Positions 1-5,858 of a stretch of 5,858 nucleotides of DNA are shown one piece after another. The stretch is taken from contig CAKAQU010000102.1 in assembly GCA_916720335.1 (NCBI GenBank), positions 1 to 5,858 on the forward strand. The letters are read 5' to 3'. Position 1 is the first letter of the stretch. The number at the start of each line of letters is the position of its first letter. Under the pieces are notes generated by a model, which was given only the letters and a program-made list of their open reading frames with translations, made no database searches and was not told the DNA's origin. The translations under genes were made by a program, and so were the position numbers. Origin of the DNA: an uncultured Moraxella sp. (GTDB lineage Bacteria; Pseudomonadota; Gammaproteobacteria; Pseudomonadales; Moraxellaceae).

Positions 1-1
1 G

Positions 2-1348
2 ATTGAAGATTTAGTAGACATACGTGCAGTTGTTCACTTAAGCTCCACAGCAGTACAGACAGCTGTGGGTTATGTGGATGCGCATAGCAAAAAACTGAAA
101 ATCATGGCAATTGGTCATGTAAATACTCGAAGTTTTTTTGGTGGTTCAATTGTGAACTCTCAAGAGTTGTCACAAGCAATAGAAGCGTCTTTAAAAGAAG
201 CGACCGATATGGTAAGTATTGATTTTCGTGATGTTGGATTATCCTTTTCAACACCTGCAATGGCAAGCATTAATGGTATGAGTCAGCTTAATTTAACTAA
301 TCAACATTACCCAAATCCAAATGGTCGTAAAATTGTTGCTGGCGATGTAAAAAGACTTCTGGATGATATTGAAAAATATTTTAACGAAAAACGATTTGCA
401 GCAATACAAATGAATGTTCAATGCATGGTGCTTGATGATAGCGATAAAATGCTTAAAAATGCGATTGGCATGACTGCAAATAAACTGACTTTAGGTTATC
501 ATCTTAATAGCGTGCCATGCAGTTATTACCAGCAAATGAAAGGGTTATTTGCTCAGAGTGGCTTGGGTATTCATCCTGCATTATTTTCTGGCGTTGCCAG
601 TGCTGAGTACGCATTATATGCAGATGAAAAAGAACGTGGTGTGTGTTTTATTAACATTGGGGCAGGTAGTACAAACGTCTGCATTTATAAGCAAAATATT
701 TTGTTGTTCAGTCATTGTTTTGATTTTGGTGGACGTACCATTGACGAACGAATTGCTAAGTGGCTAAATGTATCACTTGATGAGGCAGAATGTCTAAAAA
801 AAGAATACGGTACAGCTGACCCAAGTGGCGTTGCGAAAAGTGAAGTAACTACTCTAAAACGATATGCCCACGAAGGCGAAGTCGTCTTTTTTATTTATGA
901 ATTATGTTCCTACATTGAGGAGGAATATTATAGATTGATGGATATGATTTTTACTCAAATCCGAAACAGAGATGAACGTTTTCAAGATTATATAGATTCA
1001 GGAGCAGGAATTGTATTATCTGGCGGCGCTACAAATATGAATAAACTAGATACATTGATTGAAAGAAAGTTTAATATAAATGTACGAAAAAGTAGCCAAA
1101 ACCATACCGTTGGGTTGTGTTCAAAGTATTTAAATGATGATAACATTAAACTGGTAAGAGCTCGTTTAAAAGACAGTAGATTTAACGATGTAATTGGTGC
1201 ATTATTATATCAGTTTGGTGACGAATTTCAAAAATATGAACAGTTAAAGTATTTTAATGACGAACCAGATGGGCTGTTCCACCGTTTAAAATTAAATAAA
1301 TTAAAGACCCAGTTGAGTAAATTGAATAAATTAAAAAACTGGATATAA
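2..1348 (+). CDS. ftsA: Cell division protein FtsA (5'-partial), divergent
   Basis: Actin-fold protein that tethers FtsZ filaments to the inner membrane and recruits later divisome proteins. The frame is open to the left edge. The 21 codons before the first in-window GTG (position 65) encode a beta strand matching the family N-terminus (ending AVGYV, compare ALVGEV in E. coli), so the true start lies upstream and 448 residues are visible. Counting from nt 2, the 1C region includes KNAIGMTANKLTLGYHL (about 152-168). The phosphate-2 loop is INIGAGSTN (217-225), preceded by ERGVCF, and the adenosine motif is GIVLSGGATNM (336-346). The C-terminus is a Lys/Leu-rich amphipathic helix ending KLKNWI, typical of the FtsA membrane-targeting sequence. 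Oddities: the phosphate-1 loop (DIGT/EIGT in relatives) reads HLSS, and the phosphate-2 Asp is Asn. ftsZ follows after 45 nt. Identity is supported by motif order and by ftsZ next door; overall divergence is high. Confidence 0.9.
   Translation: MEDLVDIRAVVHLSSTAVQTAVGYVDAHSKKLKIMAIGHVNTRSFFGGSIVNSQELSQAIEASLKEATDMVSIDFRDVGLSFSTPAMASINGMSQLNLTNQHYPNPNGRKIVAGDVKRLLDDIEKYFNEKRFAAIQMNVQCMVLDDSDKMLKNAIGMTANKLTLGYHLNSVPCSYYQQMKGLFAQSGLGIHPALFSGVASAEYALYADEKERGVCFINIGAGSTNVCIYKQNILLFSHCFDFGGRTIDERIAKWLNVSLDEAECLKKEYGTADPSGVAKSEVTTLKRYAHEGEVVFFIYELCSYIEEEYYRLMDMIFTQIRNRDERFQDYIDSGAGIVLSGGATNMNKLDTLIERKFNINVRKSSQNHTVGLCSKYLNDDNIKLVRARLKDSRFNDVIGALLYQFGDEFQKYEQLKYFNDEPDGLFHRLKLNKLKTQLSKLNKLKNWI
1291..1335 (+). 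repeat. Short direct repeat encoding the FtsA tail helix
   Basis: Two 15-base units, 1291-1305 (attaaataaattaaa) and 1321-1335 (attgaataaattaaa), differ at one base and are spaced exactly 30 nt apart, so they stay in frame. They encode the two LNKLK segments of the FtsA C-terminal amphipathic helix. This could be a partial tandem duplication of a 10-residue unit or simply convergent Lys/Leu/Asn codon use; the other halves of the two 30-nt units are not alike. Confidence 0.5.
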
Positions 1349-1380
1349 GAAATTGATGATAGGCATGGTAAATAAAACGT

Positions 1381-1385
1381 AGGGG
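1381..1385 (+). promoter_or_regulatory. Ribosome binding site of ftsZ
   Basis: AGGGG lies 8 nt before the ATG at 1394 and is the clearest Shine-Dalgarno match in front of any of the four gene starts in the window. It supports the ATG at 1394 as the ftsZ start and fits strong independent translation of FtsZ relative to FtsA. Confidence 0.75.
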
Positions 1386-1393
1386 TGTTATAA

Positions 1394-2560
1394 ATGTCAA
1401 AATATGGTATTTCAAATTTAGAAAATGATGATATTGTACCATACAACCAACAAGCTCAATTTTTGGTATTTGGTGTTGGAGGTGCTGGTGGTAATGCAGT
1501 TGAGCATATGGTGCAACAAGGGGTAAATGGTGTAACTTTTGTGTGCGCTAATACGGATATACAAGCACTTAATCGATTATCCGTTCCTAATAAAATTCAA
1601 CTTGGTTTTGAGTTAACCAGAGGTTTGGGTGCCGGTGCAAATCCTGAAGTAGGACGTAAATCTGCTGAAATGGACGAAGAAGCTATCCGTAATGTACTGG
1701 CAGGTCATGATATGGTGTTTATCACCGCAGGTATGGGTGGGGGAACAGGAACGGGCGCAGCTCCTGTGGTTGCACGCATCGCTAAAGATATGGAGATTCT
1801 TACGGTTGCTGTTGTTACCATGCCATTTGCTTTTGAGGGAGCAAAACGTACGATAGTGGCGCGTTCAGGGCTTGAGCAAGTTTTACAATACGTTGATTCC
1901 ATCATTACCATCCCTAATGACAAAGTGCTTGATATTTATGGCAATATCGGTTACGAAGAAGCCTTGCGTAGAGCTGATGATGTATTACTACACGCTGTGA
2001 ATGGCTTAGTGCAAACAGTAAGCACAACAGGTCATATCAATACTGACTTTAATGATATTCGTACGGCGATGACGGCTCGGGGTTACGCGATGATGGGCGT
2101 TGGACGCGCTAGTGGCGAAGGGCGTGCAACCAAGGCAACCCAAATGGCGATTTGCTCACCACTGCTTGATGATTTGCGTCTTGAAAATGCTAAAGGCCTA
2201 TTGGTTAATATCACTTCTGGCATGTTGATAGCTAATGAAGCCATGGAAGTATCAAAAATTTTACAAGATTTGGTAGATTTAGAAAACGGTCATATTTTTT
2301 ATGGTTTTGTAACCGATGAAAGTATGGGTGACGATATTCATGTAACGGTAATTGCGACAGGTTTGACCGTTGATGATGAGCCTAAAATCAAACCAGCACA
2401 AGCTGTCGAAGCAATACGTGAAAACGTTCAGCAGGTTCATGGTGGTCAAGGAGCATCATCTCAGTCGCATCCTTACGCACATCAAGCTGCCCCAATGAAA
2501 ATGCAGGCTCAAAGCCAAACAGTCATGGATTTTTTAAATAAACAAGCAAAACCATCATAA
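1394..2560 (+). CDS. ftsZ: Cell division protein FtsZ, tubulin-like GTPase
   Basis: GTPase that polymerises at midcell into the Z-ring scaffold. 388 residues, close to the usual 380-400. The N-terminal GTPase domain carries the nucleotide-binding loop GVGGAGGN (27-34), NTD (53-55), the tubulin signature GGGTGTG (115-121), the FEGAKR loop (147-152), and the T7 catalytic loop NTDFNDIRT (216-224) with both acidic residues (218, 221). The second domain follows, with GYAMMGVGRASGEGRA (230-245), SPLLDD (255-260), GHIFYGF (299-305) and VTVIATGL (317-324). A Gln/His/Ala-rich linker (about 331-373) leads to a short C-terminal peptide, TVMDFLNKQAKPS. That peptide departs from the common DIPxFLR consensus but resembles the short ends I recall for Acinetobacter-type FtsZ. 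The start is fixed by AGGGG 8 nt upstream. ftsA lies 45 nt upstream and rnm 11 nt downstream. No promoter with good spacing was seen in the short ftsA-ftsZ gap, so ftsZ is probably read from promoters upstream or inside ftsA. Confidence 0.98.
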   Translation: MSKYGISNLENDDIVPYNQQAQFLVFGVGGAGGNAVEHMVQQGVNGVTFVCANTDIQALNRLSVPNKIQLGFELTRGLGAGANPEVGRKSAEMDEEAIRNVLAGHDMVFITAGMGGGTGTGAAPVVARIAKDMEILTVAVVTMPFAFEGAKRTIVARSGLEQVLQYVDSIITIPNDKVLDIYGNIGYEEALRRADDVLLHAVNGLVQTVSTTGHINTDFNDIRTAMTARGYAMMGVGRASGEGRATKATQMAICSPLLDDLRLENAKGLLVNITSGMLIANEAMEVSKILQDLVDLENGHIFYGFVTDESMGDDIHVTVIATGLTVDDEPKIKPAQAVEAIRENVQQVHGGQGASSQSHPYAHQAAPMKMQAQSQTVMDFLNKQAKPS

Positions 2561-2571
2561 TTAAACCAAAA

Positions 2572-3456
2572 ATGAATATTGATTTGCACAGCCATAGCAC
2601 ATGTTCTGATGGCACCTACTCGCCAAAAGAATTATTAGAATTAGCGCATCGTGCAAACATTCAAACTTTTGCTTTGACTGATCATGATACAATTTTGGGT
2701 CTAAAAGAAGCTCACCAGTCAGCAAAGGCATTAGGAATCCGTTTGATTAATGGCGTGGAAATTAGCTGTAAGCATAATTTAACTGGCGGTTATGGTAAAA
2801 ATCAGGCTGTAACTAAAAGCATTCATGTGGTAGCACTGGATTTTTATGATTCTGAAAAATTGCAAAATAGACTGTCTGTTTTGCAAAATAGTCGGGAAAA
2901 TCGTGGTCAGCAAATTGTCCAAAAACTTGCAGAAATTCTTGCTCTAAACCCAGACATACTTTGGCAAAAGGTTCTTGTTAAAGCTTGCCACAATCCAAAA
3001 GCTGTTGGCAGAGCCCATATTGCTCAGGTTTTGTATGAAATTGGTCAAGTAAAAACTGTACAAGAAGCTTTTGATAAGTTTTTGGCGGATAATAAGCCTG
3101 CCTATGTTTCCATAGATGCTATCGGTATGCAGGAGGCAATTGGTCTTATTCATCAATGTGGCGGTTATGCAGTTTTGGCGCATCCAACTCGTTATAATTT
3201 ATCAGCAACTCGGGTACGCAAACTGATTGCAGAATTTGCCAGTTTTGGCGGTGATGCCGTAGAGCTTCCCAGTCCAACCGAACCCATAAGTACCCGAGCG
3301 ATGATTGATCGCTGTATTGATGGTCATAAACTTATGGTTTCAGTGGGTAGCGATTTTCATGGAACAAATATGCCGTGGCGAAAATTAGCTCAAGTTGCTT
3401 CTTTAAAAGCCAATCAGATTGGCATCTGGACTTGTTTTAGGGGTGATGCTGTTTAA
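2572..3456 (+). CDS. rnm: RNase AM, PHP-domain 5'-3' exoribonuclease / 3',5'-nucleotide bisphosphate phosphatase
   Basis: Cytoplasmic metal-dependent enzyme of the TrpH/YciV family. The E. coli relative trims 5' ends of rRNA precursors and degrades short RNAs, and the family also dephosphorylates 3',5'-bisphosphonucleotides. 294 residues against 293 in E. coli. PHP metal ligands appear in order: DLHSHS (4-9; H6, H8), D13, TDHDT (36-40), GVEIS (61-65; E63), H85, GRAHIA (146-151; H149), AHP (203-205; H204) and GSDFHG (259-264; D261, H263). HPTRYNLSA (204-212) closely matches the E. coli HPGRYNLSA segment. A Gly/Asn-rich insert at about 69-82 is longer than in E. coli. The ATG is 11 nt after the ftsZ stop, with only an A-rich leader and no Shine-Dalgarno, so translation may be coupled to ftsZ. 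The stop overlaps the convergent truD stop. Older names trpH/yciV refer to the same family; a link to tryptophan is not implied. Confidence 0.92.
   Translation: MNIDLHSHSTCSDGTYSPKELLELAHRANIQTFALTDHDTILGLKEAHQSAKALGIRLINGVEISCKHNLTGGYGKNQAVTKSIHVVALDFYDSEKLQNRLSVLQNSRENRGQQIVQKLAEILALNPDILWQKVLVKACHNPKAVGRAHIAQVLYEIGQVKTVQEAFDKFLADNKPAYVSIDAIGMQEAIGLIHQCGGYAVLAHPTRYNLSATRVRKLIAEFASFGGDAVELPSPTEPISTRAMIDRCIDGHKLMVSVGSDFHGTNMPWRKLAQVASLKANQIGIWTCFRGDAV
3405..3423 (-). terminator. Candidate intrinsic terminator for the truD transcript, inside rnm
   Basis: A perfect 6-bp stem, GCCAAT / ATTGGC, with a 3-nt loop spans 3409-3423. Read on the minus strand it is followed directly by TTTT (3408-3405). 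It lies 30 nt beyond the truD stop, the right place and orientation to end the sotB-truD transcript. On the plus strand no T-run follows it. The stem is short and the U-tract has only four residues, so it may be weak; the sequence also codes for rnm residues 280-284 (ANQIG). Confidence 0.5.
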
Positions 3457-4541
3457 TCTATAATTCGTTGATTTTCGGTTATATTTTCACAAAAAGCTGA
3501 CAAAATACTGGTTGCAAAACTGCCCGCAGGTAATATAAAACTTAACACAAGTGTATCTTCTTCTTTCCAATCCCAAGTCATCTTTTGAGGTAGTAACCGT
3601 AAACTTCGCCAACTTAGCTGACTATTTATTTTTAATAACCCTTCAGCTAGATTTATAAATTGTGGTGCATTTAGAATTTTATCTTCTATTTGTCTCGCCA
3701 AAAGACTGCTTTTACGCTCACCAATACCAAATAATATGCTGGCAATATGAATATCATGAATGTGCAATCTTTGGTAAATGGTTGAATCAATGTTGTTGGT
3801 AAAAATAGAATGACTGCCATCTAAATTAAAAACATCACCTAAAATCGGTGTTTGCCAATTATCTGATTGCTCTCTTTCTTCTAAAATAGCATTAAAAATT
3901 AAACCTTTAGCAACAGAAATATATAAAGAATGCTTTTCTCTATCTTTTTTATGTGGTTTGTAAGATTTATTGCTTTTTAATATATCTTCAAAAAATTGAT
4001 AGGTTTTTTCTATATTAGCGCCATCACGACCAAAACGCTGTTTACCAAAATAATTAGGCACCCCAATTTCTTTTATTTGTTGTAATCGATGATTTATTTT
4101 TTCTTTATCGCCAATAACCTTTTTTAAACAAATGGTAAAATGGTTGTGTTTATGAGTGCCACGATTTAATTTTTTATTATGCCAAATATAGTTTAAAATA
4201 CAAACAAATTCGCCAGCATTTAAATTTTGCTTGCTGATAAAATTATCAAAATCGATATCGGGTTTTTGTTTTTTAGGTATACGTAAACTAAACCATTGGT
4301 AGGTTTTGGCATTTCTGTCTTTTAATCCACTATAACCAATATCAGATATGGCGATATTTGCCCATTTTGCTAAAAGACGCGCCACAAATAAGGTATTTAA
4401 ATTAACTTTTTGTAAATAAATCCACAAATGCTCGCCTTCATGATTAAAATCAATATCTATTTTTTCGGTTACAATAAAATCATCAGGGGTTTGTTTAAAT
4501 AGCGCAAAGGTCATGGGTTGTTTAATGGAATGTATTTTCAT
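3453..4541 (-). CDS. truD: tRNA pseudouridine(13) synthase TruD
   Basis: Isomerises uridine 13 of tRNA(Glu) to pseudouridine in the cytoplasm. 362 residues, slightly longer than the 349 of E. coli. The N-terminus (TPDDFIVTE, 18-26) has the usual family opening. The catalytic motif GLKDRNAKTYQWF (72-84) contains the nucleophile D75. HNKKLNRGTHKHNHF (121-135) and VPNYFGKQRFGRDGANI (161-177) are the TruD-specific signatures that set it apart from TruA/TruB/RluA families. The C-terminal part shows LSWRSLRLLP (309-318) and LPAGSFAT (337-344). It starts 13 nt after the sotB stop with an AT-only leader and no Shine-Dalgarno, so it is probably the second gene of a sotB-truD operon. The gene is more AT-rich than ftsZ, with high Lys/Asn/Ile use, but all motifs are intact. 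Its stop codon overlaps that of rnm. Confidence 0.95.
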   Translation of the reverse strand: MKIHSIKQPMTFALFKQTPDDFIVTEKIDIDFNHEGEHLWIYLQKVNLNTLFVARLLAKWANIAISDIGYSGLKDRNAKTYQWFSLRIPKKQKPDIDFDNFISKQNLNAGEFVCILNYIWHNKKLNRGTHKHNHFTICLKKVIGDKEKINHRLQQIKEIGVPNYFGKQRFGRDGANIEKTYQFFEDILKSNKSYKPHKKDREKHSLYISVAKGLIFNAILEEREQSDNWQTPILGDVFNLDGSHSIFTNNIDSTIYQRLHIHDIHIASILFGIGERKSSLLARQIEDKILNAPQFINLAEGLLKINSQLSWRSLRLLPQKMTWDWKEEDTLVLSFILPAGSFATSILSAFCENITENQRIID

Positions 4542-4554
4542 ATTTTTTGATAAT

Positions 4555-5763
4555 TTAAGAAATATTAAGATGAGAAAAACGGTTAAAAAACCAAATAATA
4601 AGGCATAACAAACTTATTAAAAAAGCAGCATAACCAATATTAATTAAACCAGCGTAATTGATAATGATACCACCTAATAAAGCACCGCCACCAATACCAA
4701 TATTATAAATGCCCGAAAATAAACTCATAGCAACGTCTGTATAGTTTGACGCTGATTTTAATGTGCGTATTTGCAAAATTAAACTAATTAGTGTTATGCT
4801 AATTCCCCAAAAAATTACCAAAGTTCCCCAGGCGATTAATGAATTTTTGGAAATAGCCATAAGAGCTAAGCACAAACATAAACCAAAAAATGATAATGGC
4901 AATAAAGATTGTTGGAATTTTTCATAAAATTTACCAAAAATCATGCTGGCAAGCATACCAGAAACGCCAAAAACAAGCAAAATTGTAGTCGCGGTATTGG
5001 CAGTAAATTGATTGATGTGTATCATAAATGGCTCAATATAACTGTATGCACTAAAATGAGCTGTTACACCAAGCATGGTGAGTAAATAAATGATTAGTAG
5101 GGTTTTATTTTCTATAACTTTTGGTAAGCTTGCTAAACTGCCCGCATTTTTACTAGGTAATTTGGGTAGTATTTGAGCAATTATTAACATACAAAGAAGT
5201 CCAAAACTGCCAATTACCAAAAATGTAGCTTGCCAGCCCAGAGATTGCCCTAAAAGCCGACCCAAAGGCAGTCCCAAGATTGTGGCAAGCGCTGAACCTG
5301 TTGCGAGCATACCTAAAGCTATGGTTTGTTTGTTTTTTGGTGCAAGCCTAACAACCAAACTTGCAGTAATTGACCAAAAGATTGCATGGCTGAGTGCAAC
5401 ACCCGCTCGAGAAATTAGCAATATGGTAAAATTGGGTGAAAATACAGTTACTAAATGACTGACAACAAAGACAAAAAATATTAATAAAAGTAAAAATTTG
5501 CGTTCCATCTTAGCAGTAATAAGCATGGCGGGTAACGATAGCAAAGCTACAATCCATGCATAAACTGTCATCATAATACCTGTTTGGGTGGCGCTTTGAT
5601 TAAAACTTTCACCAATATCAGATAGTAAAGCAATGGGAATAAATTCTGTGGTATTAAAAACAAATGCAGATAGAGCAAGCACCATCACTCTATAGGTGCG
5701 AACTTGATTATTTTTGTCTAAAATAGCTTGTTGTGAATGGGTCAAATTAGATTGTTTGGACAT
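4555..5763 (-). CDS. sotB: Sugar efflux transporter SotB (major facilitator superfamily, DHA1-type)
   Basis: Inner-membrane proton-coupled exporter. The E. coli homologue (SotB/YdeA) exports arabinose and some sugar analogues; the real substrate here is unknown. 402 residues with about twelve hydrophobic segments and a central loop (about 201-219). Segments shared with E. coli SotB: FNTTEFIP (36-43), GIMMTVYAW (62-70), ISRAGVALSHAIFWSITASL (117-136), ATGSALATILGLPLGR (154-169; antiporter motif C region), SYIEPF (241-246), IFWGI (317-321) and TDVAMSLFSGIYNIGIG (342-358). The start ATG sits just downstream of a strong promoter, leaving only some 13-15 nt of leader without a Shine-Dalgarno. truD follows at 13 nt. 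The operator-like palindrome over the promoter suggests regulated expression, as is common for exporters. Family assignment is firm; 'sugar' specificity is carried over from E. coli. Confidence 0.92.
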   Translation of the reverse strand: MSKQSNLTHSQQAILDKNNQVRTYRVMVLALSAFVFNTTEFIPIALLSDIGESFNQSATQTGIMMTVYAWIVALLSLPAMLITAKMERKFLLLLIFFVFVVSHLVTVFSPNFTILLISRAGVALSHAIFWSITASLVVRLAPKNKQTIALGMLATGSALATILGLPLGRLLGQSLGWQATFLVIGSFGLLCMLIIAQILPKLPSKNAGSLASLPKVIENKTLLIIYLLTMLGVTAHFSAYSYIEPFMIHINQFTANTATTILLVFGVSGMLASMIFGKFYEKFQQSLLPLSFFGLCLCLALMAISKNSLIAWGTLVIFWGISITLISLILQIRTLKSASNYTDVAMSLFSGIYNIGIGGGALLGGIIINYAGLINIGYAAFLISLLCLIIWFFNRFSHLNIS

Positions 5764-5782
5764 TATTTTGATAAAATTATGA

Positions 5783-5811
5783 ATTATAACAATTTATTTG
5801 TTATAAGTTAA
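5783..5811 (-). promoter_or_regulatory. Sigma70-type promoter of sotB-truD
   Basis: On the minus strand, TTAACT (5811-5806) is followed by a 17-bp spacer and a perfect TATAAT (5788-5783). A TG one base upstream of the -10 gives an extended -10 (TGTTATAAT). The predicted start of transcription is near 5776-5778, about 13-15 nt before the sotB ATG. The -35 matches consensus at 4 of 6 positions. Confidence 0.75.
5784..5806. promoter_or_regulatory. Operator-like inverted repeat over the sotB promoter
   Basis: Perfect 9-bp arms TTATAACAA and TTGTTATAA separated by 5 bases (TTTAT on the plus strand), 23 bp in total. It covers most of the -10 hexamer, the whole spacer and the first base next to the -35, so a bound dimer would block RNA polymerase. 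Size and symmetry suit a TetR-, MarR- or LysR-type dimer; no regulator gene is in the window. Confidence 0.6.
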
Positions 5812-5819
5812 GAAAAATA

Positions 5820-5841
5820 AATGACCTTGATAAAAGTCATT
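5820..5841. promoter_or_regulatory. Second inverted repeat upstream of the sotB promoter
   Basis: AATGAC and GTCATT form 6-bp arms around a 10-base centre. It lies upstream of the sotB -35, where activators often bind, and could also serve a divergent gene off the right edge. Short arms in AT-rich DNA make a chance occurrence possible. Apart from these sites, the gene-free stretch 5764-5858 shows nothing else I can support. Confidence 0.3.
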
Positions 5842-5858
5842 AGTTTAAGATAGTTTAC

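Noticed and set aside
740..770. TTGACG-N18-TAAATG as an internal ftsZ promoter in ftsA
   Set aside because: The -10 match is poor and the -35 hexamer alone is common in this AT-rich DNA, so it does not support a promoter call.
65..1348. GTG at 65 as the ftsA start
   Set aside because: The same frame is open to the left edge and encodes a family-like first beta strand upstream of this codon; no ribosome site precedes it. The gene is partial rather than starting here.
1349..1393. Promoter or terminator in the ftsA-ftsZ gap
   Set aside because: No hairpin with a T-run and no well-spaced -35/-10 pair; only the ribosome site is convincing.
1228..1446. Short antisense open frames over ftsA, ftsZ and rnm
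   Set aside because: They lie opposite or out of phase with well-supported genes, have no ribosome sites and show no recognisable protein features.
3517..3526. CTGC-CC-GCAG hairpin as a terminator for rnm
   Set aside because: The stem has 4 bp with an impossible 2-nt loop and no T-run follows on the plus strand.
3940..4130. T and A runs in truD as phase-variation tracts
   Set aside because: Runs reach only about six bases and encode normal Lys/Phe-rich stretches with the reading frame intact; expected in AT-rich DNA.
5827..5856. Plus-strand promoter for a divergent gene (TTGATA with a -10 near 5851)
   Set aside because: The only -10 at acceptable spacing is weak, and the window ends before any start codon could be seen.

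Overview
The window looks like an ordinary chromosomal stretch of a low-GC gammaproteobacterium, most likely a Moraxellaceae member (Moraxella-like). This rests on recalled family features: the FtsZ resembles Acinetobacter/Moraxella FtsZ (for example VDLENGHIFYG and GYAMMGVGRASGE), and the FtsZ C-terminal peptide is short and non-canonical. The genus is inference.

Left half, plus strand: the 3' part of ftsA (its start lies off the left edge), then complete ftsZ, then rnm (formerly trpH/yciV), a PHP-domain 5'-3' exoribonuclease/phosphatase. ftsA-ftsZ is the distal end of the division and cell-wall (dcw) cluster. rnm starts 11 nt after the ftsZ stop and is probably cotranscribed with it. The lpxC gene that often follows ftsZ in gammaproteobacteria is not there.

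Right half, minus strand: sotB (major facilitator efflux transporter) followed 13 nt later by truD (tRNA pseudouridine-13 synthase), apparently a two-gene operon read toward the division genes. A strong sigma70-type promoter with an extended -10 sits just upstream of sotB. It is overlapped by a perfect 9-bp-arm inverted repeat that looks like a repressor operator. rnm and truD converge and overlap by 4 nt, so there is no intergenic room for a terminator. A candidate terminator for the sotB-truD transcript lies inside the rnm coding region.

FtsA is the membrane anchor and recruiter of FtsZ, so the first two genes act together in Z-ring assembly. Rnm and TruD both act on stable RNA but in separate pathways, and SotB is an exporter with no evident link to division. 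I see no mobile element, CRISPR, RNA gene or defence-type system. The points most worth a second look are an FtsA with degenerate nucleotide-binding motifs, the sotB promoter/operator, and the overlapping convergent ends with a terminator embedded in a coding sequence. Only about 95 bases, at the right edge, lie outside genes apart from short spacers.
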